DNA of 64,000 nt from Planomicrobium stackebrandtii. GTDB taxonomy: Bacteria > Bacillota > Bacilli > Bacillales_A > Planococcaceae. Below are positions 8,079 through 16,392 of this stretch, in pieces. A model generated the notes under the pieces. It searched no databases. It was not told the origin of the DNA and saw only the letters and a program-made list of their open reading frames with translations. Position numbers and translations under genes: made by a program. Numbering within the stretch: position 1 is the stretch's first letter; every line of letters starts with the position of its first letter. The stretch spans positions 62,001 to 126,000 of the forward strand of contig NZ_JAUSWB010000004.1 in assembly GCF_030814955.1 (NCBI RefSeq). Direction: 5' to 3'.

Positions 8079-10205
8079 GTGTTTAAGTTGGACAAAAAAT
8101 CTAAATCTAAAAAAATAGCAGTCTGGCTGGTGACACTGTTCTTCATGATCGGCTTGCCGCTTGTGACGCTTTATGTCAGTGAGCGGATAGCCCGTGAAAT
8201 GCTGACTTTGCCGCTGCGGGTATGGGTAGTGGATTTTCCTGAACGATTTACGGTCAATGTCCTGCTGGTGCTGGCATTGTTCAATCTGCTGTATATCCTG
8301 CCAAGAAAATGGTTTATGTTCACCGGTATGTTGTTGAGTGGACTTTTAATCGTCTTCGCTTATGCCAATAAAGTGAAATTGGAGCTGCGCAGTTCACCGA
8401 TTTCATTAGGGGATTTTGCGCTGTTGAATGAACTGGGCGGATTGGAGCAGCCGATTGGTGTCAATATCCCGTTGTTGATCGGCATCGGTTTGGTGTTTTT
8501 GGTGTTGACAGTGGCGATTTTCAAAGCTGTACCCAAGCTGAAAGAAAACTGGATTGCTAAAATCAGTATTTTTCTGGTTTCTGCGTTATTCCTAGGGATG
8601 CTGTGGACGGACAAGCCTTTTTCTCCTATGGAAAAAGCGCAGTTTGGAAACACATGGTGGAAACTCGAACTGGCGTTGATGCGCAATGGTGTTTTTGGGA
8701 ATTTCGTTATGCTGGCAAAGCAATCCAATATTGAGCCACCGGAAGGATTTTCTGCAAAGAACATGAAGGCCATTTCTGAAAAGTATCAGCCGGCAGAAGA
8801 AACTGATGAAGAAAAGCCGAATGTTATTTTCCTCATGAGTGAATCGTTCATCGACCCTTACTCATTCGGCGAGGAGCATTTTGCTGAAGATCCGATTCCG
8901 AACTTCCGACGGCTATATGGCGAATCGCTGCACGGGGGGATGTATTCGTCAGAATTTGGCGGGGGCACTGCTAATGTGGAGTTTGAAGCCCTGACCGGTT
9001 TCAGCATGCAGTTTATGCCTGCAAATTTCGTGCCGTACCAGTTGTATGTCAAGAAGCCTTTGCCTTCTGCGGCCTTTGCATTCAGAGAAGCGGATTATGA
9101 AACGACGGCAATCCACTCCTACTATGGCTGGTTTTACCAGCGCGAATCGGTTTATCGCCAATTGGGCTTTAACCGCTTTATCTCAGGAGAATTTATGGAT
9201 TTGGACTACTCAAATGATGCAGGAAAAGGCTTTCCGAAAGACAGGCACATTACCGATTCGGTCATTGCTGCCCTCGACAAAACAGAAGGCTTGGATTTTA
9301 TCCACGCCGTATCGACCGAAGGGCATATGCCGTATCGGATGACCGAAGAATCAGAATTTCTGAAGACCGGAACATTGCCGGACGATACCCGGCAGTATTT
9401 GAATAAGTTTACAGAGAAAATGCACAGTGTCGATGAGGAGCTTGGCCGAATGGTGGCAGAGATTGAAGCGCGTGATGAACCAGCTGTGCTGGTATTCTTT
9501 GGCGACCATTACCCATCCTTCCCGGATAACGAAGCAGTATATGGTGCGAACGGCACAGAAGTTGCTAACGATTTGCTTGGAGATTACGACGACTTTATTG
9601 CCACCCATAAAGTTCCCTATTTCATCTGGCAATCCGATGGCAATCAATCCGTCGAGCTGGATGTGAGCCCCAACCAGTTTGGTGCAATTGCCCTCGAGAT
9701 GGCAGGGGTCCAAGGAAATGAAGTTACGGCAATTCTTGATGACTTGCGCGAGCAGGGTGATGCAGTGATTCCGTATAATCAGTGGCAAGCGCAGATGGGC
9801 CAACAGACGCAGGAAATGAAAGACCTGCAGATGGTTCAATACGACTTGCTGCATGGCAAGCGCTACTCGGAATACTTGATGCCGGATCTAGTCAGAATAC
9901 CATCCCCGGATTATCATCTTGGACTTTATCCTGAAATGGATGCGCAGAAAGTGGTTGAGACACCGGAGTCATATGACCTCTATATCAAAGGCGCGCCTAA
10001 ATTTTCCGAAGTTCTCGTTGATGGCGAGGCAACCGCTGCCGATTGGCAGACCGCCGGCGAAGGGTTGGCCATATTCAGTATTCCAAAGCAGCAGATCGAG
10101 AAAAATGCTGAAATTCAATTGATTGTCTCTAACTCCAGAGGTGCTGTGCTGCGGCAAAGCGATGTGTTTACAGTAGAAGAAACAATTGAAACGAGCAAAC
10201 AGTAG
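8079..10205 (+). CDS. LTA-synthase-family sulfatase-fold membrane enzyme
   Basis: A 708-residue protein with about five membrane helices (residues 12-180) and an extracellular alkaline-phosphatase/sulfatase domain. The metal and nucleophile residues of lipoteichoic acid synthases are present: the Glu in FLMSESF (about 255), the catalytic Thr in FGGGTANVEF (297), a His in STEGHMPY (416) and Asp-His in FFGDHYPS (476-477). Such enzymes move glycerol phosphate or other phospho-groups from phosphatidyl lipids to glycolipids or glycans. The C-terminal 150 or so residues exceed the catalytic core. I used the GTG at 8079; a TTG at 8088 is also possible, and neither has a strong ribosome binding site. 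Standing between galU and polysaccharide genes, it may build a glycolipid polymer or decorate the glycan; a housekeeping LtaS is the alternative. Confidence 0.85.
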   Translation: MFKLDKKSKSKKIAVWLVTLFFMIGLPLVTLYVSERIAREMLTLPLRVWVVDFPERFTVNVLLVLALFNLLYILPRKWFMFTGMLLSGLLIVFAYANKVKLELRSSPISLGDFALLNELGGLEQPIGVNIPLLIGIGLVFLVLTVAIFKAVPKLKENWIAKISIFLVSALFLGMLWTDKPFSPMEKAQFGNTWWKLELALMRNGVFGNFVMLAKQSNIEPPEGFSAKNMKAISEKYQPAEETDEEKPNVIFLMSESFIDPYSFGEEHFAEDPIPNFRRLYGESLHGGMYSSEFGGGTANVEFEALTGFSMQFMPANFVPYQLYVKKPLPSAAFAFREADYETTAIHSYYGWFYQRESVYRQLGFNRFISGEFMDLDYSNDAGKGFPKDRHITDSVIAALDKTEGLDFIHAVSTEGHMPYRMTEESEFLKTGTLPDDTRQYLNKFTEKMHSVDEELGRMVAEIEARDEPAVLVFFGDHYPSFPDNEAVYGANGTEVANDLLGDYDDFIATHKVPYFIWQSDGNQSVELDVSPNQFGAIALEMAGVQGNEVTAILDDLREQGDAVIPYNQWQAQMGQQTQEMKDLQMVQYDLLHGKRYSEYLMPDLVRIPSPDYHLGLYPEMDAQKVVETPESYDLYIKGAPKFSEVLVDGEATAADWQTAGEGLAIFSIPKQQIEKNAEIQLIVSNSRGAVLRQSDVFTVEETIETSKQ

Positions 10206-10208
10206 AAA

Positions 10209-10241
10209 CAGCGGCCCAGTAAATGTGGCCGCTGCTTTTTT
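10209..10241 (+). terminator. Rho-independent terminator
   Basis: CAGCGGCC (10209-10216) pairs with GGCCGCTG (10227-10234), followed by six T. It ends the LTA-synthase-like gene. Confidence 0.85.
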
Positions 10242-10479
10242 GTAATTCTAGCGAGTCGACGAAAGGATTTCGGCACTTTCCTGTATCGCAGAAGCAAATC
10301 GTCTTTGTTCCTTCCGAATTAATCGGAATAATCTAAAAAAACAGTATTTTATAGTGAATCATTTGTAGGAGTATGCTAAACTATTTAACTATATAGCATA
10401 AATGGCAATAGAATGGAAACTTTCATATGATTAGCTGCCTTTGCTTAGAAAAGCTTCGGCACAAGGAGGCAGATTCAAG

Positions 10480-11499
10480 ATGGATGATATTTATTTTGAA
10501 CGGAATTATGGGCGGTTGTATGAACAAATTGAACAAGGCATTTGTGAGGTTTTTGAATTCAAGCATCCGCTGGGAAAAGTCAGCCACATGTTTATCAAAC
10601 GCCTCATTCCCGTGTCTATCAACGGTGAGTCTTATTACGATATCAGCACTCCGTATGGCTACGGGGGACCGCTCATTATTGGTTTTGAAAAAGTGGACAA
10701 ATGCCAGATTGTCCAAGAATTCCATGATGCTTTTGAAAAATACTGCCGAAAAGAGAACATCATCTGCGAGTTTGTCCGCTTTCATCCTTTGTTCACCAAC
10801 GCGCAAGATTTCAGCAGCTGCTACGAATTGATTTTCCGCCGTTATACGACGGGCACCAATTTAAAGGATTACGAAAACCCGGTGAAATCAGAGTTTTCCA
10901 AGTCGAAGCAAAAAAGCATCCAAAAAGCCTTGCAAGCAGGCGTAGAATACCGGATGACGGAAAACCCTGTCAACTTGGAGGAATTCAAACGCATTTACTA
11001 CTCGACCATGAACAGAAAAAGCGCTGCTTCCATCTATTATTTCAAGGATAACTATTTTGAAGAACTCCTACGTTCTTTCGGCAAGAATATCCTTTTGGCG
11101 GAAGTTATTTACGAAGGCAAAGTGATTGCGATGGGGCTGAATCTGGTCTACGGGAAAACGATCCATATCCATTTGTCCGGAACATTAGCGGAATATCACC
11201 AGTTGTCATCGTCTTTTGTTATGCGCTATGCACTTGTGGAGTGGGGGAAAGCGCACGGGATGGATCTGATTCATGAAGGGGGCGGCGTGACAGGAGAGTT
11301 AGACGATCCTTTGTATCTGTTTAAAAAGCAGTTTGGAAAAAATACGGAGTTCAAGTTTTATGTCAGCCATAAAATCTGGAACAAAAAAATTTACAATATG
11401 CTGTGCAAAGCGGTTGGAGCTCAACCAGAGGCAGATGTGTTTCCAGCCTACCGCTCGACAGCAGCCGTCCGTGAAACGATCGGCATCAATATTCCCTAA
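10480..11499 (+). CDS. FemAB/GNAT-like transferase, copy A
   Basis: The 339-residue protein resembles the double-GNAT FemAB/Acetyltransf_6 families: an N-terminal half with DISTPYGYGGP and FVRFHPLF, the link FRRYTTGTNLK, and a second half with SKSKQKSIQKALQ, SGTLAEYHQLSSSFVMRYA and a closing FKKQFGKNTEF. FemAB proteins transfer amino acids from tRNA to lipid II; relatives in polysaccharide loci are thought to acylate sugars. The ATG at 10480 has AAGGAGG ten bases upstream; the TTG at 10441 has none. The protein aligns over its length with copy B at 17904-18890. The acceptor and donor are unknown. It is soluble, with no signal peptide. Confidence 0.75.
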   Translation: MDDIYFERNYGRLYEQIEQGICEVFEFKHPLGKVSHMFIKRLIPVSINGESYYDISTPYGYGGPLIIGFEKVDKCQIVQEFHDAFEKYCRKENIICEFVRFHPLFTNAQDFSSCYELIFRRYTTGTNLKDYENPVKSEFSKSKQKSIQKALQAGVEYRMTENPVNLEEFKRIYYSTMNRKSAASIYYFKDNYFEELLRSFGKNILLAEVIYEGKVIAMGLNLVYGKTIHIHLSGTLAEYHQLSSSFVMRYALVEWGKAHGMDLIHEGGGVTGELDDPLYLFKKQFGKNTEFKFYVSHKIWNKKIYNMLCKAVGAQPEADVFPAYRSTAAVRETIGINIP

Positions 11500-11510
11500 G
11501 GTGAAGAAGA

Positions 11511-11540
11511 GTCTGCAGATTTATGCAGGCTTTTTTTTTT
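11511..11540 (+). terminator. Short terminator after FemAB-like copy A
   Basis: GTCTGCA (11511-11517) pairs with TGCAGGC (11524-11530, one G-T pair), followed by ten T. Confidence 0.65.
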
Positions 11541-11697
11541 GCAGATAAGGCACGAGCCGGATAGTGGTAAATGGGATGTTGCCACTTTTTTGTGGAATCG
11601 CTTTAAGTACAGCAAAAGCGAGCTTTCGGTTTATGGGCAGGATGCTATAATGAACTTTAAGGATTGTACTCGACTCCAACAGTAAAGGATTTGTAAA

Positions 11698-12201
11698 ATG
11701 ACTGCGTACAAAAGTATTTCATGGATAGCGGCCATTGCATGGATGGCTGTCATTTTTTATCTTTCCCACCAACCGGGCTCTGCATCGAGCGATTTGAGTT
11801 CGGGCATTGTGGCGGCACTTTTAGATTTGATGGATCGGGTAGCGCCGGCTCTGGATTTTGATGTCGAAAGCTTTCACACATTTGTCCGGAAAAACGCTCA
11901 TTTTATCGCATATTTCCTATTGAGCTTACTGAGTTTGAATGCCTGGAGGAGCAGCGGCTTCCGTGGCTTGAAGCAGTTGGCATTAGGTTTCGGCATGTGT
12001 GCCTTGTTTGCCGCGACCGATGAAATCCACCAATTGTTTATTGATGGACGGAGCGGAGAAGTTAGAGATGTTTTGATAGATAGCGCCGGCGCCGGCCTAG
12101 GTGTTGCGGTTTATGTTATAGCCGAGAAAGTTTGGAGCCTTCGCAAAAAAAATACGGAAAAGAGCGCAAAAAACCGGAATAACAATAAAAATTTCTCGTA
12201 A
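11698..12201 (+). CDS. VanZ-family membrane protein
   Basis: The 167-residue protein has about four membrane helices and the VanZ pattern: an opening helix ending AVIFYLSHQPGS, the conserved RKNAHFIAYFLL, and the closing ATDEIHQLFIDGRSGEVRDVLID. VanZ proteins are small membrane proteins of unclear reaction; the founding member confers teicoplanin resistance, and others sit in cell-envelope loci. It begins with ATG at 11698, behind an extended -10-like TGCTATAAT (11643-11651). The C-terminal tail is basic and cytoplasmic. Its place between FemAB-like and beta-helix genes suggests an envelope role. Confidence 0.8.
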   Translation: MTAYKSISWIAAIAWMAVIFYLSHQPGSASSDLSSGIVAALLDLMDRVAPALDFDVESFHTFVRKNAHFIAYFLLSLLSLNAWRSSGFRGLKQLALGFGMCALFAATDEIHQLFIDGRSGEVRDVLIDSAGAGLGVAVYVIAEKVWSLRKKNTEKSAKNRNNNKNFS

Positions 12202-12326
12202 ACAAAACCTATTGTCTCAGCAGATTTCAATTTACTGGTTAATATGCAACTAGTAAATGCCAATAATTTAGCGTAAGATAGTATAAATCAATAAGAATAA
12301 TGGAAATTGTAAGGAGTAGAACGATA

Positions 12327-12377
12327 ATGACAACAGCTAGTGTGCATAAGAAGAGGTGGATTGTATGTGGGCATTGA
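12327..12377 (+). CDS. Possible 16-residue leader peptide
   Basis: An AAGGAG ten bases before an ATG opens a frame encoding MTTASVHKKRWIVCGH, which stops 13 bases inside the next gene. Overlap with the start at 12365 would allow translational coupling. There is no evidence that the peptide itself matters; a chance frame behind a real ribosome binding site is also possible. Confidence 0.25.
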   Translation: MTTASVHKKRWIVCGH

Positions 12378-12595
12378 TCGCAGGCGGCTTTATGTTTTTT
12401 ACGGCTATAATTCTTTCTTTGGGACGAGCAAGTTCAAAGAGAGAAGACGCTGCCATTAGCCACCGTGAAGAATTGCTGGCGCGCAACAAGGACGTCGAAG
12501 CGGATGCAGCAATCATTGAAACTCGTACCGAGACAGTTGAACAGCCAAAACCACATAAAGAAATCAAAACACCGCATCCATCAGAGCAGCTCTGA
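12365..12595 (+). CDS. Small single-span membrane protein of unknown function
   Basis: The 76-residue protein has one hydrophobic segment near the N-terminus (MWALIAGGFMFFTAIILSL) followed by a charged tail rich in Glu, Lys and Pro. I do not recognise a family. I chose the ATG at 12365, with AGAGG about eight bases upstream; GTG at 12356 is in frame. Its 3' end overlaps a strong terminator hairpin. It stands between the VanZ and beta-helix genes and could be a small partner of either. Confidence 0.55.
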   Translation: MWALIAGGFMFFTAIILSLGRASSKREDAAISHREELLARNKDVEADAAIIETRTETVEQPKPHKEIKTPHPSEQL

Positions 12596-12612
12596 CAGAT
12601 GTGGTGTTTTTT
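12566..12612 (+). terminator. Terminator overlapping the end of the small membrane protein gene
   Basis: AAAACACCGCATC (12566-12578) pairs with GATGTGGTGTTTT (12598-12610, one G-T pair), with an inner CAGAG/CTCTG stem and a final T run. Confidence 0.8.
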
Positions 12613-12731
12613 AGTTCAAATTTCCCTATTAACGTCTGATATTTGAATTTTCAGTTATCAAACTGTTATTTATGTCCTGCTTTCTGTATGATAGTAAGTA
12701 GGAGCATTTCGCATCAAAGGAGGTGATGGGC

Positions 12732-13859
12732 ATGAAGATAAAAACAGTTGGCTCTGTCCTGCTGGTACTTTTAGGGATTGCCGGATTTGGTTATTTGTTT
12801 GTGGTGGTTGAACGGATGACTCAAGGTGATGATACGGAAAGCGCAGTTGAAAGCTATAGTGCTGATCTGGATGCAGCAGTTGATAAAACGGAAGAAATTC
12901 AGGCAGCCATTGATGACACACCAGCCGGAGGAACCCTGGAAATACCGCCAGGCGTCTATAAGCTCAGCAAAAATCCTGAGCTCAAAGCAGTCACGGGTTA
13001 TGGCGATAGCTATTTTGCTTTAAAGGTTTCAAAGCCGATCACCATATTGATGGAAGAGGTTATATTCCAAACGGATACGGATGACGAATATGGTGTGTTT
13101 TGGGTCAATGAAACAGAAGATGTCCACCTTAAAGGCGGCGTGTTAATGGGGGAGCGTTTGCCGGAAGATGGCTATTTGACTTCCCATATTGCCATTCTGT
13201 TTCTCTATACAGACAATAGTTCAATCGAAGGCACCTACATGAAAAACTATTCGCAAGGCGTCCATCTTAATCATTCGGATTACAACATTGTCCGGAAAGT
13301 AACTTCGGAATTCAATTATGGATCGGGAATTATCAATTTCGACTCCAGCCACAATGTCATTGATTCGTGCATCGTGCGAAATTCTGGTGATGGTCATTTA
13401 TCTCTGTATGGAGGTGGCGGAGATAACCATGTGGTAAATTGCGTGGTTACTGAAGACCGCCCGGATTATACCGATCAGCAGGGAATTACAGTGGAAAGCG
13501 AGATCGGCAGCCTGATTGAAAACAACACGGTCAGTGGCTTCTACTATGGCATCGATGTAAAAAATGCTTCGGATTCGAATATAATCGAATCGAATATTAC
13601 TTTCAATAATGAATACAATATCGCCGTACGAGGCGGAGACGGCGGCGAAAACCTTCAGTTGCCAAGTTATGACACGCAAATTTTAAACAACATGGCCGTC
13701 GACCCGAGAGATCATTCTCCCTATGGAATTTACGTAGGCGCGGGTGAAGGGCATGTCGTCATTGGCAACACCTTAAATGACGGAAATTTGATCTTACCGG
13801 AAGAAGACATGGAAACCTACGAAAGCCAAAACAATTTTGTGCCGGAAGACGATGAATAG
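12732..13859 (+). CDS. Membrane-anchored right-handed beta-helix protein, copy A
   Basis: The 375-residue protein has an N-terminal anchor or signal (about residues 5-25) and then parallel beta-helix repeats of the pectate-lyase type. Examples are HLNHSDYNIVRKVTSEFN, IINFDSSHNVIDSCIV and YYGIDVKNASDSNIIESNIT. Each carries the N-V-I-x-S/N pattern of helix turns. The entry segment GGTLEIPPGVYKL is typical of glycan-active beta-helix enzymes. The GDG-TDDT signature found just upstream in copy B is degenerate here. Possible activities are a lyase, hydrolase or epimerase acting on the exported polysaccharide. The ATG at 12732 has AAAGGAGG eight bases upstream. It corresponds to the gene at 19258-20376. 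Confidence 0.8.
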   Translation: MKIKTVGSVLLVLLGIAGFGYLFVVVERMTQGDDTESAVESYSADLDAAVDKTEEIQAAIDDTPAGGTLEIPPGVYKLSKNPELKAVTGYGDSYFALKVSKPITILMEEVIFQTDTDDEYGVFWVNETEDVHLKGGVLMGERLPEDGYLTSHIAILFLYTDNSSIEGTYMKNYSQGVHLNHSDYNIVRKVTSEFNYGSGIINFDSSHNVIDSCIVRNSGDGHLSLYGGGGDNHVVNCVVTEDRPDYTDQQGITVESEIGSLIENNTVSGFYYGIDVKNASDSNIIESNITFNNEYNIAVRGGDGGENLQLPSYDTQILNNMAVDPRDHSPYGIYVGAGEGHVVIGNTLNDGNLILPEEDMETYESQNNFVPEDDE

Positions 13860-13862
13860 GCG

Positions 13863-13901
13863 CGTTTCTCTTGGAGGTGGCTCCGAGAGAAACGTTTTTT
13901 T
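13863..13901 (+). terminator. Terminator after beta-helix gene copy A
   Basis: CGTTTCTCT (13863-13871) pairs with AGAGAAACG (13886-13894), followed by seven T. A GGAG/CTCC pairing extends the inner stem. Confidence 0.8.
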
Positions 13902-13915
13902 GCGCCCATTTTTAC

Positions 13916-13990
13916 GAGGTGCGGAAAAATGGGTTTGAGGTGCGGAAAACAGCTTGCGAGGTGCGGTCTTTGAGGATTGAGGTGCGCTTG
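13916..13990 (+). repeat. 21-bp phased repeat array, family GAGGTGCGG (4 units)
   Basis: Copies of GAGGTGCGG (the last GAGGTGCGC) start at 13916, 13937, 13958 and 13979, exactly 21 bases apart. The other bases of each unit vary. The array lies between the terminator of the beta-helix gene and the galE promoter region. The same core, on the opposite strand, forms the array at 63052-63168. Confidence 0.85.
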
Positions 13991-14033
13991 GCCTGTTTTC
14001 TTGCAATAAACCCTCTGGAAACTTATCGGCTAA

Positions 14034-14042
14034 TGGTATAAT
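14034..14042 (+). promoter_or_regulatory. Extended -10 promoter element of galE
   Basis: TGG followed by TATAAT at 14037-14042 forms an extended -10 element 45 bases before the galE start. No good -35 is seen at 17 bases (TCTGGA), which an extended -10 can tolerate. The repeat array ends about 25 bases upstream of the -35 position. Confidence 0.5.
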
Positions 14043-14087
14043 TGGAAGCATTAGCATCTTTTATCAGTCAGAGGAGGAAAAGGGTTT

Positions 14088-15053
14088 ATGGCAATTTTAG
14101 TTTGTGGCGGTGCGGGATATATTGGCAGCCATACAGTCAAAGAGTTAGTGGATACATACGAGGTTGTAGTGCTGGACAATTTGACGACCGGATTTGAGCA
14201 CTTGGTTGATGAGCGGGCGACTTTTATCCAAGGGGATTTGGGTGACCGAACAGTGTTGGATAAAATCTTTCTAGCTCATGACATCGACGCAGTATTTCAT
14301 TTTGCGGCCAATAGTCTGGTTGGCGAATCAGTTGAAAAGCCGCTGAAGTATTATCGCAACAACGTCAGCGCAACTTTAGTGCTGCTGGAGAAAATGGTCG
14401 AGCATGGGGTCAAGCGCTTTATCTTTTCATCAACAGCCGCAACTTACGGCATTCCGGAGACAGCTGTGATTACAGAAGAAACGGCAACCAGTCCGATAAA
14501 CCCATATGGCCGTTCAAAGCTCATGGTCGAACAGGCGTTGGCTGACATTGCGCACGTCCATGATTTCCAATATGTCGTGCTGCGCTATTTTAACGCAGCA
14601 GGAGCACATCAATCAGGAAAAATCGGTGAAAGCCATGATCCTGAATCGCATCTGATCCCGATCGTCCTGCAGCATCTACTTGGCCAGCGCGAAAAAATTT
14701 CAGTATTTGGTACGGATTATGCCACAGCGGATGGCACTTGTGTGCGGGATTATATTCACGTTACGGATTTGGCGCGTGCGCACATCCTGTCATACCAAGG
14801 CATAGCAAACGGAAAAATCGCCAATGCCACATTTAACCTTGGCAATGGTGCAGGCTATTCGGTAAATGAAATCATTAAAGAGTGCGAGCGGCTATCCGGC
14901 AAGCAAGCCAATATAGAATATGCACCTAGGCGTGCTGGAGATCCAGCTACGTTGGTCGCTTCTTCAAAAAAAATTGAAGAGGCACTGGGCTGGACACCTG
15001 ATTTTGATTTGCAGGCAATCATCAGCAGTGCTTGGGCCTGGCATTCAAAATAG
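14088..15053 (+). CDS. galE: UDP-glucose 4-epimerase
   Basis: A 321-residue short-chain dehydrogenase-type enzyme interconverting UDP-glucose and UDP-galactose with bound NAD. It shows the dinucleotide fold GGAGYIGSH (residues 7-15), the catalytic SSTAATYG (S115-T116 region) and the YGRSK Tyr-Lys pair (Y140, K144). The substrate-binding part follows, with RYFNAAGAH and GDYATADGTCVRDYIHV-like sequence. GAGGAGG lies nine bases before the ATG. It has its own promoter and terminator inside the polysaccharide locus, and supplies UDP-Gal. Confidence 0.93.
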   Translation: MAILVCGGAGYIGSHTVKELVDTYEVVVLDNLTTGFEHLVDERATFIQGDLGDRTVLDKIFLAHDIDAVFHFAANSLVGESVEKPLKYYRNNVSATLVLLEKMVEHGVKRFIFSSTAATYGIPETAVITEETATSPINPYGRSKLMVEQALADIAHVHDFQYVVLRYFNAAGAHQSGKIGESHDPESHLIPIVLQHLLGQREKISVFGTDYATADGTCVRDYIHVTDLARAHILSYQGIANGKIANATFNLGNGAGYSVNEIIKECERLSGKQANIEYAPRRAGDPATLVASSKKIEEALGWTPDFDLQAIISSAWAWHSK

Positions 15054-15054
15054 C

Positions 15055-15100
15055 AAACAAAACCCCTTTGAGCAGTATTCTGCTCAAAGGGGTTTTGTTT
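15055..15100 (+). terminator. Strong terminator after galE
   Basis: A perfect inverted repeat of about 20 bp (AAACAAAACCCCTTTGAGCA and its complement) around TATTC, with a T-rich 3' arm, directly follows the galE stop. Confidence 0.9.
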
Positions 15101-15249
15101 ACCTAAATTATTATGCAGCCTGATTGTAAAAACAATGTAAAATTTATTAGGAAATTATTAGAAATGACAATATTACATTAAAAAAATGTAAATTAATTAT
15201 TATTTTCGAAATAATACGAATTGTCTATATTTATGGTTTTATTTTGTGA

Positions 15250-15256
15250 TAGAATG
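15250..15256 (+). promoter_or_regulatory. TAGAATG -10-like element upstream of GT2 copy A
   Basis: TAGAATG lies in an AT-rich 290-bp gap, 133 bases before the GT2 start. The same heptamer occurs before other sub-operons of this locus at 19102, 21860 and 30486. No clear -35 is present at 17 bases. Confidence 0.35.
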
Positions 15257-15263
15257 TTGGAAA

Positions 15264-15312
15264 CATGATGAATATGAGCATAAAGTATTGTTTTTGGTCC
15301 CTATTCATCATG
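15264..15312 (+). other. Inverted repeat in the leader of GT2 copy A
   Basis: CATGATGAATA (15264-15274) and TATTCATCATG (15302-15312) are perfect 11-base complements around a 27-base loop. No T tract follows, so it is not a standard terminator. It lies just downstream of the TAGAATG element and may fold in the leader RNA or bind a protein. Confidence 0.5.
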
Positions 15313-15388
15313 ACTATCCTTTTAGGCAGCTGTAATTTCCTTTTAGCATTGATAATGCCAATACCCCAAACAAAGAGGAGTGAAAATC

Positions 15389-16354
15389 ATGACAAACAAA
15401 CCGATGGTCAGTATTGTCTGCACAAGCTATAATCATGGCGACTATATTGCCGAAGCAATTGACAGCTTCCTAATGCAAAAAACAAACTTTGAATTTGAAA
15501 TTTTGATTTATGACGATGCCTCAACCGATCAAAGCCCCCGAGTGATCAAACAGTACGAAAACAACTATCCCTCTTTAATCAAACCAATTTACCAAACTCA
15601 AAACCAATATTCCAAAGGGGTCCGTGTGGAAATGTTCAACCACAACCGGGCGAGCGGAAAATACATTGCCGTCTGTGAAGGCGATGATTACTGGACAGAT
15701 CCCTATAAGCTTCAGAAACAGGTGGACTATATGGAAAGACATCCAGCGTGCAGCATGACCGTCCATGCGGCGGACCGTGTGCTTTCGGATAAGAAAAAAG
15801 TCCTTTCCAGGGTGCGGCCAGAGGAGCGCAATGCTATTTTTTCTGTCGAACGCGTCATAGAAGGCGGCGGTGATTTGATTGCCACAAATTCGATGGTGTA
15901 TTCTAAAGAAAAAGTTAAGGTGCTGGCGCCTTTCTACTTGAATGCAGTGGTTGGGGATTATCCTTTGGTCATTTTGGCTGCGCTTCATGGAACGGTGGAT
16001 TATTTGGATGAGAATATGTCTGCATACCGCGTCGGGGTCAAAGGGTCCTGGACAGAACGGGAGCTGGCCACCAGCTTAAAGCGAATCAACCACTATCATG
16101 ACATGGAAAAAATGTTCGACGAAATCAATGAATACACTGAATACCGATACAACTCAGCATTGGAAAAGGCGAAATTGGGTTACCGGTTCTCGCTCTTGTT
16201 GGAGCAGGGAAGATTCAGGGAAGCAAAACACGGTGAATATCGAAAAATCTATCTGGAGCTCGGCGCAAAAAAACGAGTGCTGCTGGAGATGAAGCGATAT
16301 TTCCCGAACGTTACAGAAAGCATCCGGAAAGCGAGATGGAAATTGATCCATTAA
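15389..16354 (+). CDS. Family 2 glycosyltransferase, copy A
   Basis: The 321-residue protein has a GT-A fold of family 2. It opens with VSIVCTSYNHGDYIAEAIDS, then the UDP-binding IYDDASTDQSP and the metal-binding acidic site CEGDDYW, where D-D takes the DxD role. LQKQVDYME follows. No membrane helices are evident, so it should work at the cytoplasmic face on the lipid-linked intermediate. The sugar donor is not predictable. The ATG at 15389 has AGAGGAG eight bases upstream. The flippase gene follows 38 bases later, so the two are likely cotranscribed. It is closely similar to copy B at 20578-21489. Confidence 0.88.
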   Translation: MTNKPMVSIVCTSYNHGDYIAEAIDSFLMQKTNFEFEILIYDDASTDQSPRVIKQYENNYPSLIKPIYQTQNQYSKGVRVEMFNHNRASGKYIAVCEGDDYWTDPYKLQKQVDYMERHPACSMTVHAADRVLSDKKKVLSRVRPEERNAIFSVERVIEGGGDLIATNSMVYSKEKVKVLAPFYLNAVVGDYPLVILAALHGTVDYLDENMSAYRVGVKGSWTERELATSLKRINHYHDMEKMFDEINEYTEYRYNSALEKAKLGYRFSLLLEQGRFREAKHGEYRKIYLELGAKKRVLLEMKRYFPNVTESIRKARWKLIH

Positions 16355-16392
16355 TTGCATCTCTAGCGGGTTGGGGAATAGGAGACCATTAA

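Noticed and set aside
13794..14057. Minus-strand 87-residue frame with repeated SAP units
   Set aside because: A shadow of the second array, overlapping a real terminator, without a ribosome binding site.
15312..15440. Frame starting MTILLGSC with a lipobox-like sequence
   Set aside because: No ribosome binding site; it begins inside the leader inverted repeat and runs into the GT2 gene in another frame.
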